Shown here piece by piece: positions 1 through 6,237 of a stretch of 20,468 nt of DNA. Position numbers and translations under genes: made by a program. The DNA comes from Prevotella sp. (GTDB lineage Bacteria > Bacteroidota > Bacteroidia > Bacteroidales > Bacteroidaceae): assembly GCA_020026195.1 (NCBI GenBank), contig JAHHQW010000045.1, positions 1 to 20,468 on the forward strand, read 5' to 3'. Numbering within the stretch: the stretch's first letter is position 1; every line of letters starts with the position of its first letter. Below the pieces are notes generated by a model. It had not been told where the DNA came from and did not search any database. It saw nothing but the letters and a program-made list of their open reading frames with translations.

Positions 1-540
1 TTTTTAGAATCGCTAAGCTATATGGCTATCCCCATTGATTATCTACTGAGCCAACATATACCTTAAGTTGTTCTGCGGTGCATAATTATCCTGTTCCTGA
101 TACATATAGAGAATTGTTCCGCAGTAAAATACATTCATGTGTGTATGAACACACATATATGTATGCCGTCATGTATAAACACGAATGTTTACATGCTGTA
201 ATACGTGTGAAAGATTCACCATTCTTTACAAGATGTATTTTTCATGGCGTTGCAGCAGACATCCCGATTTGCACATCTTTTTAAGTTAATTTGCAAAACA
301 TTTTGCGAATTGAAAGACTTAAATCGTTATTAATCAGATAAATACGGCTTTTCAGTATAAGTATAAGTAATTATTAATAATAAGTATAAGTAGAATATAT
401 ATAAAAACATTCAGAAAATACATTTCTTCATGAATTTCTCCGTCGACGATGATGTAATTTTTTTGAACAAAAAATCACTTGGCTTATGTTAGTTCAGAGA
501 AAGGATTCCGGTCCGGAAAGGATAGGGGCGTGACGCCTGG
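1..540. other. AT-rich intergenic region without a recognised gene
   Basis: No reading frame here resembles a known protein. The longest, 68 codons at 78-284 on the plus strand, has no recognisable domain, and the hairpins at 137-156 and around 171-198 lie inside it. The stretch holds several small dyads: a perfect 8-bp stem (137-144 with 149-156), an 11-bp imperfect dyad (288-298 with 301-311), a 13-nt direct repeat (357-369 and 380-392), a TTTTTTG/CAAAAAA dyad (459-474), and two GC-rich near-palindromes (506-518 and about 528-538) just beyond the pnuC stop. No T-tract follows the last two in the pnuC direction, so a terminator is not clear. I see no tRNA or known riboswitch. Confidence 0.6.
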
Positions 541-1167
541 TTATTCTTTCCACAGAACCCAGCCGTAAATGCAGTTGAGTGTCCAGAATAAGAACTGAGC
601 CACCATGTTATAGTCACCGGCAACAGCCCACATCACTATCGAAGCAAGGTCGATTATTATCCAGTAAGCCCACTGCTCCCTGTACCTCAGAGTCATCAGA
701 ATTTGTGCTGCCACGGCAGGAACCGTAGAGAACGAATCCATGAAAGGCTGAGAATCGTTGGTAAACGACAGCAGCTGCCATACGCCAATTACCGAAATGA
801 ATGTTATGAAAGCCACGAGCAGGTTAGTCTTTTTTCCGAGCGAGCGCGACTTCACCGTCGTGCCGTCGCAGTTCTTAGACCATACGAACAGAGCGCATAT
901 CATGGTGATGATGTAGAACACCGTTGTGCCGACCTCGCCCCACAGACGTTCGTTCCAGCTTATTACAAAGTATGTTCCGAGCTGAACAAAACCGAACAGA
1001 AACTGAAGCATACTGCGTCTGCTTACCAAAACCAGTGAGAATACGCCGCACAGTCCGCTTATAAGTGACAGCATCTTACCTTCTTCGTAAACTAAAAGCT
1101 GTAAGACACATCCCAATAACACGAAAGCACCAAAGAAATATCTGCTATTTAATATCTTGTTCAACAT
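541..1167 (-). CDS. pnuC: PnuC-family nicotinamide riboside/mononucleotide transporter
   Basis: This 208-aa, very hydrophobic protein has about seven predicted transmembrane segments, as expected for the PnuC family (usual length about 190-240 aa). The C-terminal half carries the family pattern WxxWxxxD (WAYWIIID, about residues 165-172), and the protein ends with YGWVLWKE, typical of the last helix. PnuC proteins move nicotinamide riboside, or related vitamins in the PnuT and PnuX subtypes, across the inner membrane by facilitated diffusion, and a kinase traps the substrate inside. No thiamine pyrophosphokinase, nadR-like kinase or TPP riboswitch lies beside it, so the context does not settle the substrate; thiamine remains an alternative. 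The gene is monocistronic. A perfect TAnnTTTG box (1246-1253) lies about 80 nt upstream. Confidence 0.85.
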   Translation of the reverse strand: MLNKILNSRYFFGAFVLLGCVLQLLVYEEGKMLSLISGLCGVFSLVLVSRRSMLQFLFGFVQLGTYFVISWNERLWGEVGTTVFYIITMICALFVWSKNCDGTTVKSRSLGKKTNLLVAFITFISVIGVWQLLSFTNDSQPFMDSFSTVPAVAAQILMTLRYREQWAYWIIIDLASIVMWAVAGDYNMVAQFLFWTLNCIYGWVLWKE

Positions 1168-1408
1168 GATGACATCATAATCTGTAAGTCTGCAAATAAC
1201 TGCATAACACCGCTTTATTGCAGTACTGTATCTTTAAACCAGATGCAAAGGTAAGGCAAAAAATCCAAACACATACGAAGATGCCATCATTAATCTGTTA
1301 TTTGAACCTGTAAAGAGAACTTTATGGAAAAACGTAAAAGAGCTAAAGGAATACAGAGATAGGGCAGCTGGCATACAGACATACAGAAATAATACTGAAT
1401 TAAGTGTC
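1168..1408. other. Non-coding spacer between pnuC and the YtxH operon terminator
   Basis: The only frame of any length, 77 codons on the minus strand (1234-1467), reads through the terminator hairpin at 1409-1441 and has no recognisable domain. I treat the stretch as the pnuC leader and promoter region plus the trailer of the upstream minus-strand operon. Confidence 0.6.
1246..1253 (-). promoter_or_regulatory. Candidate -7 box for pnuC
   Basis: On the minus strand 1246-1253 reads TACCTTTG, a perfect match to the Bacteroidetes -7 consensus TAnnTTTG. No good -33 element lies 19-21 bp upstream; the nearest TTTG (1266-1269) is only 12 bp away. The implied leader is about 70 nt. Confidence 0.35.
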
Positions 1409-1441
1409 AAAAAAAATGGCGTTCCCAAATGAGAACGCCAT
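1409..1441 (-). terminator. Rho-independent terminator of the YtxH operon
   Basis: On the minus strand a perfect 9-bp stem (ATGGCGTTC/GAACGCCAT, 1416-1424 with 1433-1441) with an 8-nt loop is followed directly by eight T residues (A-run 1409-1416 on the plus strand). It lies 26 nt past the stop of the last gene in the operon. Confidence 0.92.
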
Positions 1442-1467
1442 GTAAAATAAAAATCATTAAACAACAA

Positions 1468-1731
1468 TTACTTTTTCTTCTTCCATTTACGGAACACGCT
1501 TCCGTATTTCTTGTATAGTTTCCAGCACAGCATTACACCATCGAAGGCACCTATACCCATCTTTACCATAGATGACACCCGGTCGCTCATATTGTCTGTC
1601 TTTTCTTCTTCAAACAGGTCAGCCCAGAGTTCCTTCATCTTTTCCTCATCTTTCTCGAACTCCTTTTCCAGTTCGTGCTTTCTGATTCTCAATGCTGAAA
1701 GCGAATCGTATTCTCTCTGTAAATCTTCCAT
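1468..1731 (-). CDS. Small coiled-coil hypothetical protein, third gene of the YtxH operon
   Basis: This is an 87-aa protein of unknown function. Residues about 1-45 are heptad-like and strongly charged (many Glu and Lys), predicting a coiled coil. Residues about 50-72 are moderately hydrophobic (VKMGIGAFDGVMLCWKLYKKYG) and may lie on or in the membrane. The last residues are Lys-rich (FRKWKKKK), which suits an amphipathic, membrane-associated tail facing the cytoplasm. It starts 8 bp after the stop of the holin-like gene and shares its terminator, so the three genes are one transcription unit. Similar trios of YtxH, holin-like and small hypothetical genes are known in Bacteroidales and are thought to act at the envelope or under stress. 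No function can be assigned from sequence. Confidence 0.8.
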   Translation of the reverse strand: MEDLQREYDSLSALRIRKHELEKEFEKDEEKMKELWADLFEEEKTDNMSDRVSSMVKMGIGAFDGVMLCWKLYKKYGSVFRKWKKKK

Positions 1732-1739
1732 CGCAGCAG

Positions 1740-2093
1740 TTATTTTTTATCAATTAATACACTGGCAAGAAAACGCAGTACCGGTATCTCAATCCACTGT
1801 TTGCGGAAAATAATCAGCAAAATTAGAATGAAGATGTACACGCCTGCCACTATTAAGAAAGCCTGTGTAAGGCCCACTGCGCTTGATAACGCATAAGCTG
1901 CAGCAAACGACAGATAAATCAATATCAGCATTACGATAAGAAACAGAACGGCAAGAAGAATAATGGCTGTACACAGTCTTACCACCTTCTCGGTGATGTC
2001 GAATTTAAAATATTCGCTTTTCAAACCGATGTAATGTCTTATTACCTCTATCAGTTTGCCGATTGTGTCAATATTTTTATCGTTTGAAAACAT
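1740..2093 (-). CDS. Phage-holin-like (holin_3_6/YqjE type) membrane protein
   Basis: This 117-aa protein has a short soluble N-terminus (about 40 residues) and then two long hydrophobic helices (about 42-70 and 78-98) joined by a short Gly-containing turn, ending with a basic cytoplasmic tail. This is the layout of the Phage_holin_3_6/YqjE family, which despite its name is mostly chromosomal and not a phage lysis protein. No phage gene lies nearby. It is the middle gene of the minus-strand operon, 39 nt after YtxH and 8 nt before the coiled-coil gene. In other bacteria such proteins sit beside YtxH or ElaB-like proteins in envelope or stress operons; a similar role here is inference. Confidence 0.8.
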   Translation of the reverse strand: MFSNDKNIDTIGKLIEVIRHYIGLKSEYFKFDITEKVVRLCTAIILLAVLFLIVMLILIYLSFAAAYALSSAVGLTQAFLIVAGVYIFILILLIIFRKQWIEIPVLRFLASVLIDKK

Positions 2094-2132
2094 AACTATT
2101 GTTTAAATGACATTGCTAACGCAGAATCGGTC

Positions 2133-2399
2133 TTAGTCGTTAAGGTCGATGCCTTCCTTTTCCAAAACCTCTGCAATCTTCTTATCTTTTCCAAGTTTTT
2201 CTTTGATCTGATCAGAAGTCTTCTTTACATATTCTTTCATCTCGTCGATACTCTGCTTAGATTTCTCCAAACCATTTTTAATCTGGTCGTTGAGCATCTC
2301 TCTCGTTTCCTCACCCTTTCTCGGTGCTGTTAACAAACCAACTGCAACTCCAGCTAAAGCTCCGCTGACAAAAGCTGCTAAATATCCCCAATTCTTCAT
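2133..2399 (-). CDS. YtxH domain-containing protein
   Basis: This 88-aa protein is the first gene of a three-gene operon. Residues about 6-25 form a single Gly/Ala-rich membrane helix (LAAFVSGALAGVAVGLL) followed at once by the family hallmark TAPRKGEETR (about 24-33). The remainder is a charged, helical, coiled-coil-like segment. This is the standard YtxH (gas-vesicle GvpP-like) arrangement. Family members are small envelope-associated proteins, often under general stress control in other bacteria; the molecular role is not established. The promoter CTTG-N20-TATATTTG lies just upstream. The start is set by the MKNWGYLAAF N-terminus and the short distance to the promoter. Confidence 0.88.
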   Translation of the reverse strand: MKNWGYLAAFVSGALAGVAVGLLTAPRKGEETREMLNDQIKNGLEKSKQSIDEMKEYVKKTSDQIKEKLGKDKKIAEVLEKEGIDLND

Positions 2400-2445
2400 A
2401 ATATAATTTTTTATAGGTGAAACTTAATTCATCAAACTCTATACG

Positions 2446-2477
2446 CAAATATAATGTATTATTACTAAAAATGCAAG
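2446..2477 (-). promoter_or_regulatory. Promoter of the YtxH operon
   Basis: On the minus strand CTTG (2474-2477), a 20-bp spacer and TATATTTG (2446-2453) match the Bacteroidetes sigma-ABfr promoter. The implied transcription start is about 40 nt before the YtxH ATG. It faces away from the SPOR lipoprotein gene, which lies divergently. Confidence 0.7.
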
Positions 2478-2618
2478 TACTTTCGACTTTTTTTTGACAA
2501 AAGGAGTGTATTTGTAGAGATTTAACAAAATTTTCCACCAATAATACGATGTGTTTGATTGTTTTTATGTAATTTCGCAAGAGAAAAGCTGGATTATAAT
2601 CAAAAAATTTATATAGAT

Positions 2619-3110
2619 ATGAAAAAGTATACAATGGCATGTGCTGCACTCTGCATGGGTTTGTTCGCCGCAAGCTGTAGTTCTAGCAAGGAAAGTGCTT
2701 ATCGTAAGGCATACGAAAAGGCAAAGGCTCAGGAACAGGTAAATAACGAAGAGCGTGAGACTGTTACAGAAACACCGGTTGTTACTCCGGTAGTAGAAAC
2801 ACCTGCCGTAAAGCAGGAGAACACCAACTACGACAACGTAAGCGTTCGTTCAGAGAAGCTCACTGTAGTAGACGGAGCAGGTCTGAAGCAGTTCAGCGTT
2901 GTAGTAGGCGCTTTCTCTGTAAAGGCTAACGCACTCGGTTTGCAGCAGCAGCTTAAGGAAAACGGATACGAAGCACAGGTAGCATTTAACGATCAGAGAA
3001 ACATGTACCGCGTCATTGCCTTCACAACAGACGATAAGGGCGAGGCAGTACAGAGCCGTAACCAGCTCCGTGCAACATACTCTGATGCATGGCTGCTTTT
3101 TAACAACTAA
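2619..3110 (+). CDS. SPOR domain lipoprotein
   Basis: This is a 163-aa secreted lipoprotein. The frame extends upstream to 2559, but the ATG at 2619 gives a proper signal: MKKYTM, a hydrophobic core and FAASC with the lipidated Cys at residue 20. A low-complexity linker rich in Glu, Thr, Val and Pro follows (about 30-75). Residues about 88-163 form a SPOR domain (KQFSVVVGAFSVKANALGL..., ending in DAWLLF). SPOR domains bind denuded peptidoglycan glycan strands, usually at the division septum, so a cell-wall-linked periplasmic or outer-membrane role is likely. ruvX follows after 3 bp, so they are probably co-transcribed. A partial -7 box (TAATTTCG, 2570-2577) lies upstream without a clear -33. 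Confidence 0.88.
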   Translation: MKKYTMACAALCMGLFAASCSSSKESAYRKAYEKAKAQEQVNNEERETVTETPVVTPVVETPAVKQENTNYDNVSVRSEKLTVVDGAGLKQFSVVVGAFSVKANALGLQQQLKENGYEAQVAFNDQRNMYRVIAFTTDDKGEAVQSRNQLRATYSDAWLLFNN

Positions 3111-3113
3111 TAA

Positions 3114-3530
3114 GTGGCAAGAATACTCTCTGTCGATTATGGCAGAAAACGTACAGGCATAGCAGTAACCGATCCGTTGCAGATTATAGCAAACGGACTG
3201 GTTACTGTTTCTACACATGAACTTTTCGATTTTCTCAAGGGATATATTGAAAAAGAAGATGTGGAAAGGATAATAATTGGCGAACCCCGCCGGATGAACG
3301 GCGAGATGAGCGAGAACTGGACCCGCGTGGAACAGTTTATCAACCGGTGGCGTAAGAATATGCCGCAGGTTCCTATAGAAACGTACGACGAGCGTTTCAC
3401 TTCGGTACTCGCCCACAGGGCAATGATAGACGTAGGACTGAAGAAAAAAGAACGTCAGAACAAGGCGCTTGTAGATGAAATCAGCGCGACAATAATTTTA
3501 CAAAGTTATTTGGAATCGAAAAGAATATGA
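3114..3530 (+). CDS. ruvX: Holliday junction resolvase-like / pre-16S rRNA nuclease (YqgF/RuvX)
   Basis: This 138-aa protein has the RNase H-like fold motifs of the YqgF family. These are the N-terminal strand LSVDYGRKRTGIAVTD with the first catalytic Asp (residue 8), the IIIGEPRRMNGEMS segment with the conserved Glu after a strand (about 57), and the C-terminal DERFTS and KALVDEISATIILQ segments, the last holding the final catalytic Asp. The family processes the 5' end of 16S rRNA and has also been linked to Holliday junctions. It starts with GTG, 3 bp after the lipoprotein stop; no earlier start is possible without overlapping that gene. Its last codons overlap the def start (ATGA), indicating translational coupling. 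Confidence 0.93.
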   Translation: MARILSVDYGRKRTGIAVTDPLQIIANGLVTVSTHELFDFLKGYIEKEDVERIIIGEPRRMNGEMSENWTRVEQFINRWRKNMPQVPIETYDERFTSVLAHRAMIDVGLKKKERQNKALVDEISATIILQSYLESKRI

Positions 3531-4084
3531 TATTACCTATTTATATATACGGACATCCCGTACTGAGAAAAGTTTCAGTGGATATTGACAAAGACTATCC
3601 CGATCTGCACCAGCTTATTGAAAATATGTTTGAGACAATGGCTGAGTCGGACGGTGTCGGACTTGCAGGACCTCAGGTTGGTAAGGCCATACGTCTTGCA
3701 GTCATCGACCTCAGTGTTATGGCAGAGGATTTCCCAGAATATAAAGATTTTAAGAAGGCTTACATCAATCCTTATATCCTTGAGTTTGACGAGGACGCAC
3801 CTAAGTCTACAATGGAGGAGGGATGTCTCAGTCTTCCAGGCATACACGAAAGCGTTACCCGTGCTACACGCATCAGGGTAAAATATATGGACGAAAACTT
3901 TGAGCCCCACGAAGAATGGGTAGAAGGATTCCTTGCCCGCGTAATGCAGCATGAGTTTGATCATCTTGACGGCAAGGTGTTCATCGACCATCTTTCAGCA
4001 TTCAGAAAGCAACTGATTAAGAATCAGATTAAATGTATTCTGAAAGGCAAGTTCCGCTGTGGATACAAAATCAAAATGAAATAA
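3527..4084 (+). CDS. def: Peptide deformylase
   Basis: This 185-aa enzyme removes the formyl group from the N-terminal Met of new proteins. All three signature motifs are visible: GVGLAGPQ (43-50), EGCLS (98-102, with the metal ligand Cys100) and QHEFDH (141-146, with His142, catalytic Glu143 and His146). Motif 1 has Gly where many family members have Ala (GxGLAAPQ), a tolerated change. The C-terminus after DHL is a basic helix. The ATG overlaps the ruvX stop by 4 bp. The operon appears to end at the hairpin 4103-4156. Pairing def with ruvX is common in Bacteroidales. Confidence 0.96.
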   Translation: MILPIYIYGHPVLRKVSVDIDKDYPDLHQLIENMFETMAESDGVGLAGPQVGKAIRLAVIDLSVMAEDFPEYKDFKKAYINPYILEFDEDAPKSTMEEGCLSLPGIHESVTRATRIRVKYMDENFEPHEEWVEGFLARVMQHEFDHLDGKVFIDHLSAFRKQLIKNQIKCILKGKFRCGYKIKMK

Positions 4085-4102
4085 TAACATTTACATACGA
4101 TG

Positions 4103-4156
4103 TCCGCTCGTTACTGCCAAAGGAATCTCCGAGGCACGACGAGCGGATATTTTTTT
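4103..4156 (+). terminator. Terminator after def, abutting the TPR gene start
   Basis: The arms TCCGCTCGT (4103-4111) and ACGAGCGGA (4139-4147) pair perfectly over 9 bp. Inside, TGCC (4115-4118) pairs with GGCA (4133-4136). A run of seven T (4150-4156) follows. The T-run ends only 8 nt before the ATG of the next gene on the same strand, so the element could also act as an attenuator of that gene. Confidence 0.8.
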
Positions 4157-4164
4157 ATATTACA

Positions 4165-6123
4165 ATGCGCATAAAACTCTTCATCATTTCATTGCTCTTT
4201 CTTCCGCTCGCGGCTGTGGCACAGTATAATACCGACCGCCTGATAACGGCAGGACGCAGTGCCCTCTATTACGAAGATTATGTGCTGTCCATCCAGTATT
4301 TCAACCAGGCAATAGAAGCCAAGCCGTACAATTACGAGCCGTGGTTCTACAGAGCACTGGCAAAATACTATCTCGAAGATTACATTGGTGCAGAAGAAGA
4401 CTGCTCTAAGGCCATAAGCATCAATCCCTTTGTGGGAGAGGTATACGACCTCCGTGCATTCTGCTACATACGTGTAGACAAGTATGCCGATGCGGTGAAC
4501 GACTACACCAGTTATCTGCGTAACGACCCATATAACAAGAATACCTGGTACAACAGAGTGCTCTGCCGCATTAACGACAAGAAGTACGATGATGCACGCA
4601 AGGACCTTGACTATATGGTTAAGCGATGGAAAGATTTCTCTAAGGCTTATTCGCTTCAGGCTGAAGTATCATTCCTACAGAAAGATACGATACAGGGCGA
4701 AAAATGGCTGGACAAGAGTCTGAAACTTGACCCGTACGACGGTGCTTCGTGGGCGGCAAAGGCAATGCTGGCTGCAAGTCGTTACGAATGGGAAAATACA
4801 GACGAATATCTGTCGAAGGCTATACACCTGAAGCCAACGTTTGCCCCATACTACGTTAATCGAGCCATGGCAAGATATAACGCCAATAATCTGAGAGGTG
4901 CCATTGCCGATTACGACATGGCTGTAGATGTGGATCCGGAGAACTACGTGGCACATTACAACAGAGGACTTCTGAGAATGGACGTCGGAGACGACAACAG
5001 AGCAATAACCGACTTTGACTTCGTGTTAAGAAAAGACCCCGACAACGTCATGGCACTCTTTAACCGAGGAATACTGAAAGAACGTACGGGCGACCTGTAC
5101 GGAGCAATAGAAGACTTCTCACAGGTAATAAAAGAATACCCCGACTTCTGGGTCGGACTACAGTATCGTGCTTCATGCTACCGCCGTTTAGGAATGACCG
5201 GCAAGGCGGAAAAAGATGAGTACAGGGTGCTGAAGGGACAGCTCGACAAACGATACGGTACAGGAAAGAAGAAAAAGATACGTAAGGTACGCAGTCTCAA
5301 TGATATAGACCTTGACAAGTACAGCAGCCTTGTGGCTGATGACATCGGAACATCCGACCACGAGTACGAGTCGGCATATCGCGGAAAGGTTCAGAACCAT
5401 CGCGTGAACGTGGAATACATGCCCATGTATCTCATGTCGTACAAACGCCATAACAACGGCATCAACCAGTACACGCCGTTTAATCTTGAACTTGACAAAC
5501 TGAATCAGAAAGGCGACCGCGACATCTATATATCTTGTAACCCAAAGAACCTGAATATAGATGACACAAAGGAATACTTTGCCCTGATAGATTCGCTCAC
5601 CGATGCCGAGAAACAACAGACTGACGAGAAAGCATCTCTCGAACTGCTGCTGCGTCGTTCGGTGGCTTACAGCGTGACACAGAACTTCCCCGATGCCATA
5701 GACGACCTGAATGCATACATCGCACAGGACACGACATCTGCGCTGGCTTACTGGCAGCGCGCCGTATGCAGTGCTCTGATGAATGATTTCGATGCTTCGA
5801 TAGGCGTTGACGTACGTCTCAAGATAGCAGCATCGCTCTCAGACTTTGACAAGGCAGCGCAGCTTGACAGCGATGATCCGTACATTTTCTATGACAGAGG
5901 AAATTTCTATGCCCGACATAAGGAATATGAGAAGTCAATAGAAGATTACAATACGGCCCTGAAGTTCAATCCTAATCTTGCGGAAGCCTATTACAACAGA
6001 GGTATATCCAAGATAAAGTTAGGAAAGAAAGAAGAGGGCGTACGCGATCTGAGCAAAGCCGGAGAATTAGGACTTTATACGGCTTACAGTGTAATAAAGA
6101 AATATACTGAAACAAAGCGATAA
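4165..6123 (+). CDS. Secreted tetratricopeptide repeat (TPR) protein
   Basis: This is a 652-aa exported protein. The frame is open from 4033, but the ATG at 4165 gives a clean signal peptide (MRIKLFIISLLFLPLAAVAQ, cleavage after about Ala19), and the upstream part would overlap def and its terminator. The mature part begins with consecutive TPR units (about 24-375; patterns such as AIEAKPYNYEPWFYRALAKY and AHYNRGLLRMDVGDDNRAITDF). A basic, non-repeat linker of roughly 130 residues follows (start marked by GKKKKIRKVRSLND), and more TPR units close the protein (about 500-640, e.g. YYNRGISKIKLGKKEEG). TPR arrays form protein-binding superhelices; the likely site is the periplasm. The partner is unknown. 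No promoter is visible between the def terminator and the ATG. Confidence 0.88.
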   Translation: MRIKLFIISLLFLPLAAVAQYNTDRLITAGRSALYYEDYVLSIQYFNQAIEAKPYNYEPWFYRALAKYYLEDYIGAEEDCSKAISINPFVGEVYDLRAFCYIRVDKYADAVNDYTSYLRNDPYNKNTWYNRVLCRINDKKYDDARKDLDYMVKRWKDFSKAYSLQAEVSFLQKDTIQGEKWLDKSLKLDPYDGASWAAKAMLAASRYEWENTDEYLSKAIHLKPTFAPYYVNRAMARYNANNLRGAIADYDMAVDVDPENYVAHYNRGLLRMDVGDDNRAITDFDFVLRKDPDNVMALFNRGILKERTGDLYGAIEDFSQVIKEYPDFWVGLQYRASCYRRLGMTGKAEKDEYRVLKGQLDKRYGTGKKKKIRKVRSLNDIDLDKYSSLVADDIGTSDHEYESAYRGKVQNHRVNVEYMPMYLMSYKRHNNGINQYTPFNLELDKLNQKGDRDIYISCNPKNLNIDDTKEYFALIDSLTDAEKQQTDEKASLELLLRRSVAYSVTQNFPDAIDDLNAYIAQDTTSALAYWQRAVCSALMNDFDASIGVDVRLKIAASLSDFDKAAQLDSDDPYIFYDRGNFYARHKEYEKSIEDYNTALKFNPNLAEAYYNRGISKIKLGKKEEGVRDLSKAGELGLYTAYSVIKKYTETKR

Positions 6124-6144
6124 TTGACACTGGTTAATATAAAT

Positions 6145-6164
6145 ATGTAAAATTTACATTTTTA
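6145..6164 (+). terminator. Possible weak terminator after the TPR gene
   Basis: ATGTAAA (6145-6151) and TTTACAT (6153-6159) form an AT-only-stem dyad followed by a short T-run. It is weak thermodynamically, but it lies in the expected place between the TPR stop and the thrS promoter. Confidence 0.3.
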
Positions 6165-6173
6165 AGATAAAAA

Positions 6174-6205
6174 GTTGCTTTTCTGAAAAGAAAATGTTAT
6201 TTTTG
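6174..6205 (+). promoter_or_regulatory. Promoter of the thrS-infC-rpmI-rplT cluster
   Basis: GTTG (6174-6177), a 20-bp spacer and TATTTTTG (6198-6205) fit the Bacteroidetes consensus. The implied start of transcription leaves a leader of about 25-30 nt before the thrS ATG, too short for a T-box, so no such leader control is expected. Confidence 0.75.
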
Positions 6206-6237
6206 CGACTTGAAATAGATACAAAAACTATAGGATT

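Noticed and set aside
78..284. 68-codon plus-strand frame in the left region
   Set aside because: No recognisable domain, no good promoter or ribosome site, and overlapping hairpins at 137-198; treated as chance.
703..1038. 111-codon plus-strand frame
   Set aside because: Lies entirely antisense to pnuC, which has clear family motifs.
1168..1260. TPP or other riboswitch upstream of pnuC
   Set aside because: No TPP conserved cores (such as CUGAGA) or other known riboswitch pattern seen on the minus strand.
1234..1467. 77-codon minus-strand frame between pnuC and the YtxH operon
   Set aside because: It reads through the terminator hairpin and T-run at 1409-1441, which fits non-coding DNA.
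1740..2093. Phage gene (holin) as sign of a prophage
   Set aside because: The family is mostly chromosomal; no other phage genes are present and the partner is YtxH.
4033..4164. Upstream extension of the TPR gene
   Set aside because: Would overlap def and its terminator; the signal peptide starts at 4165.
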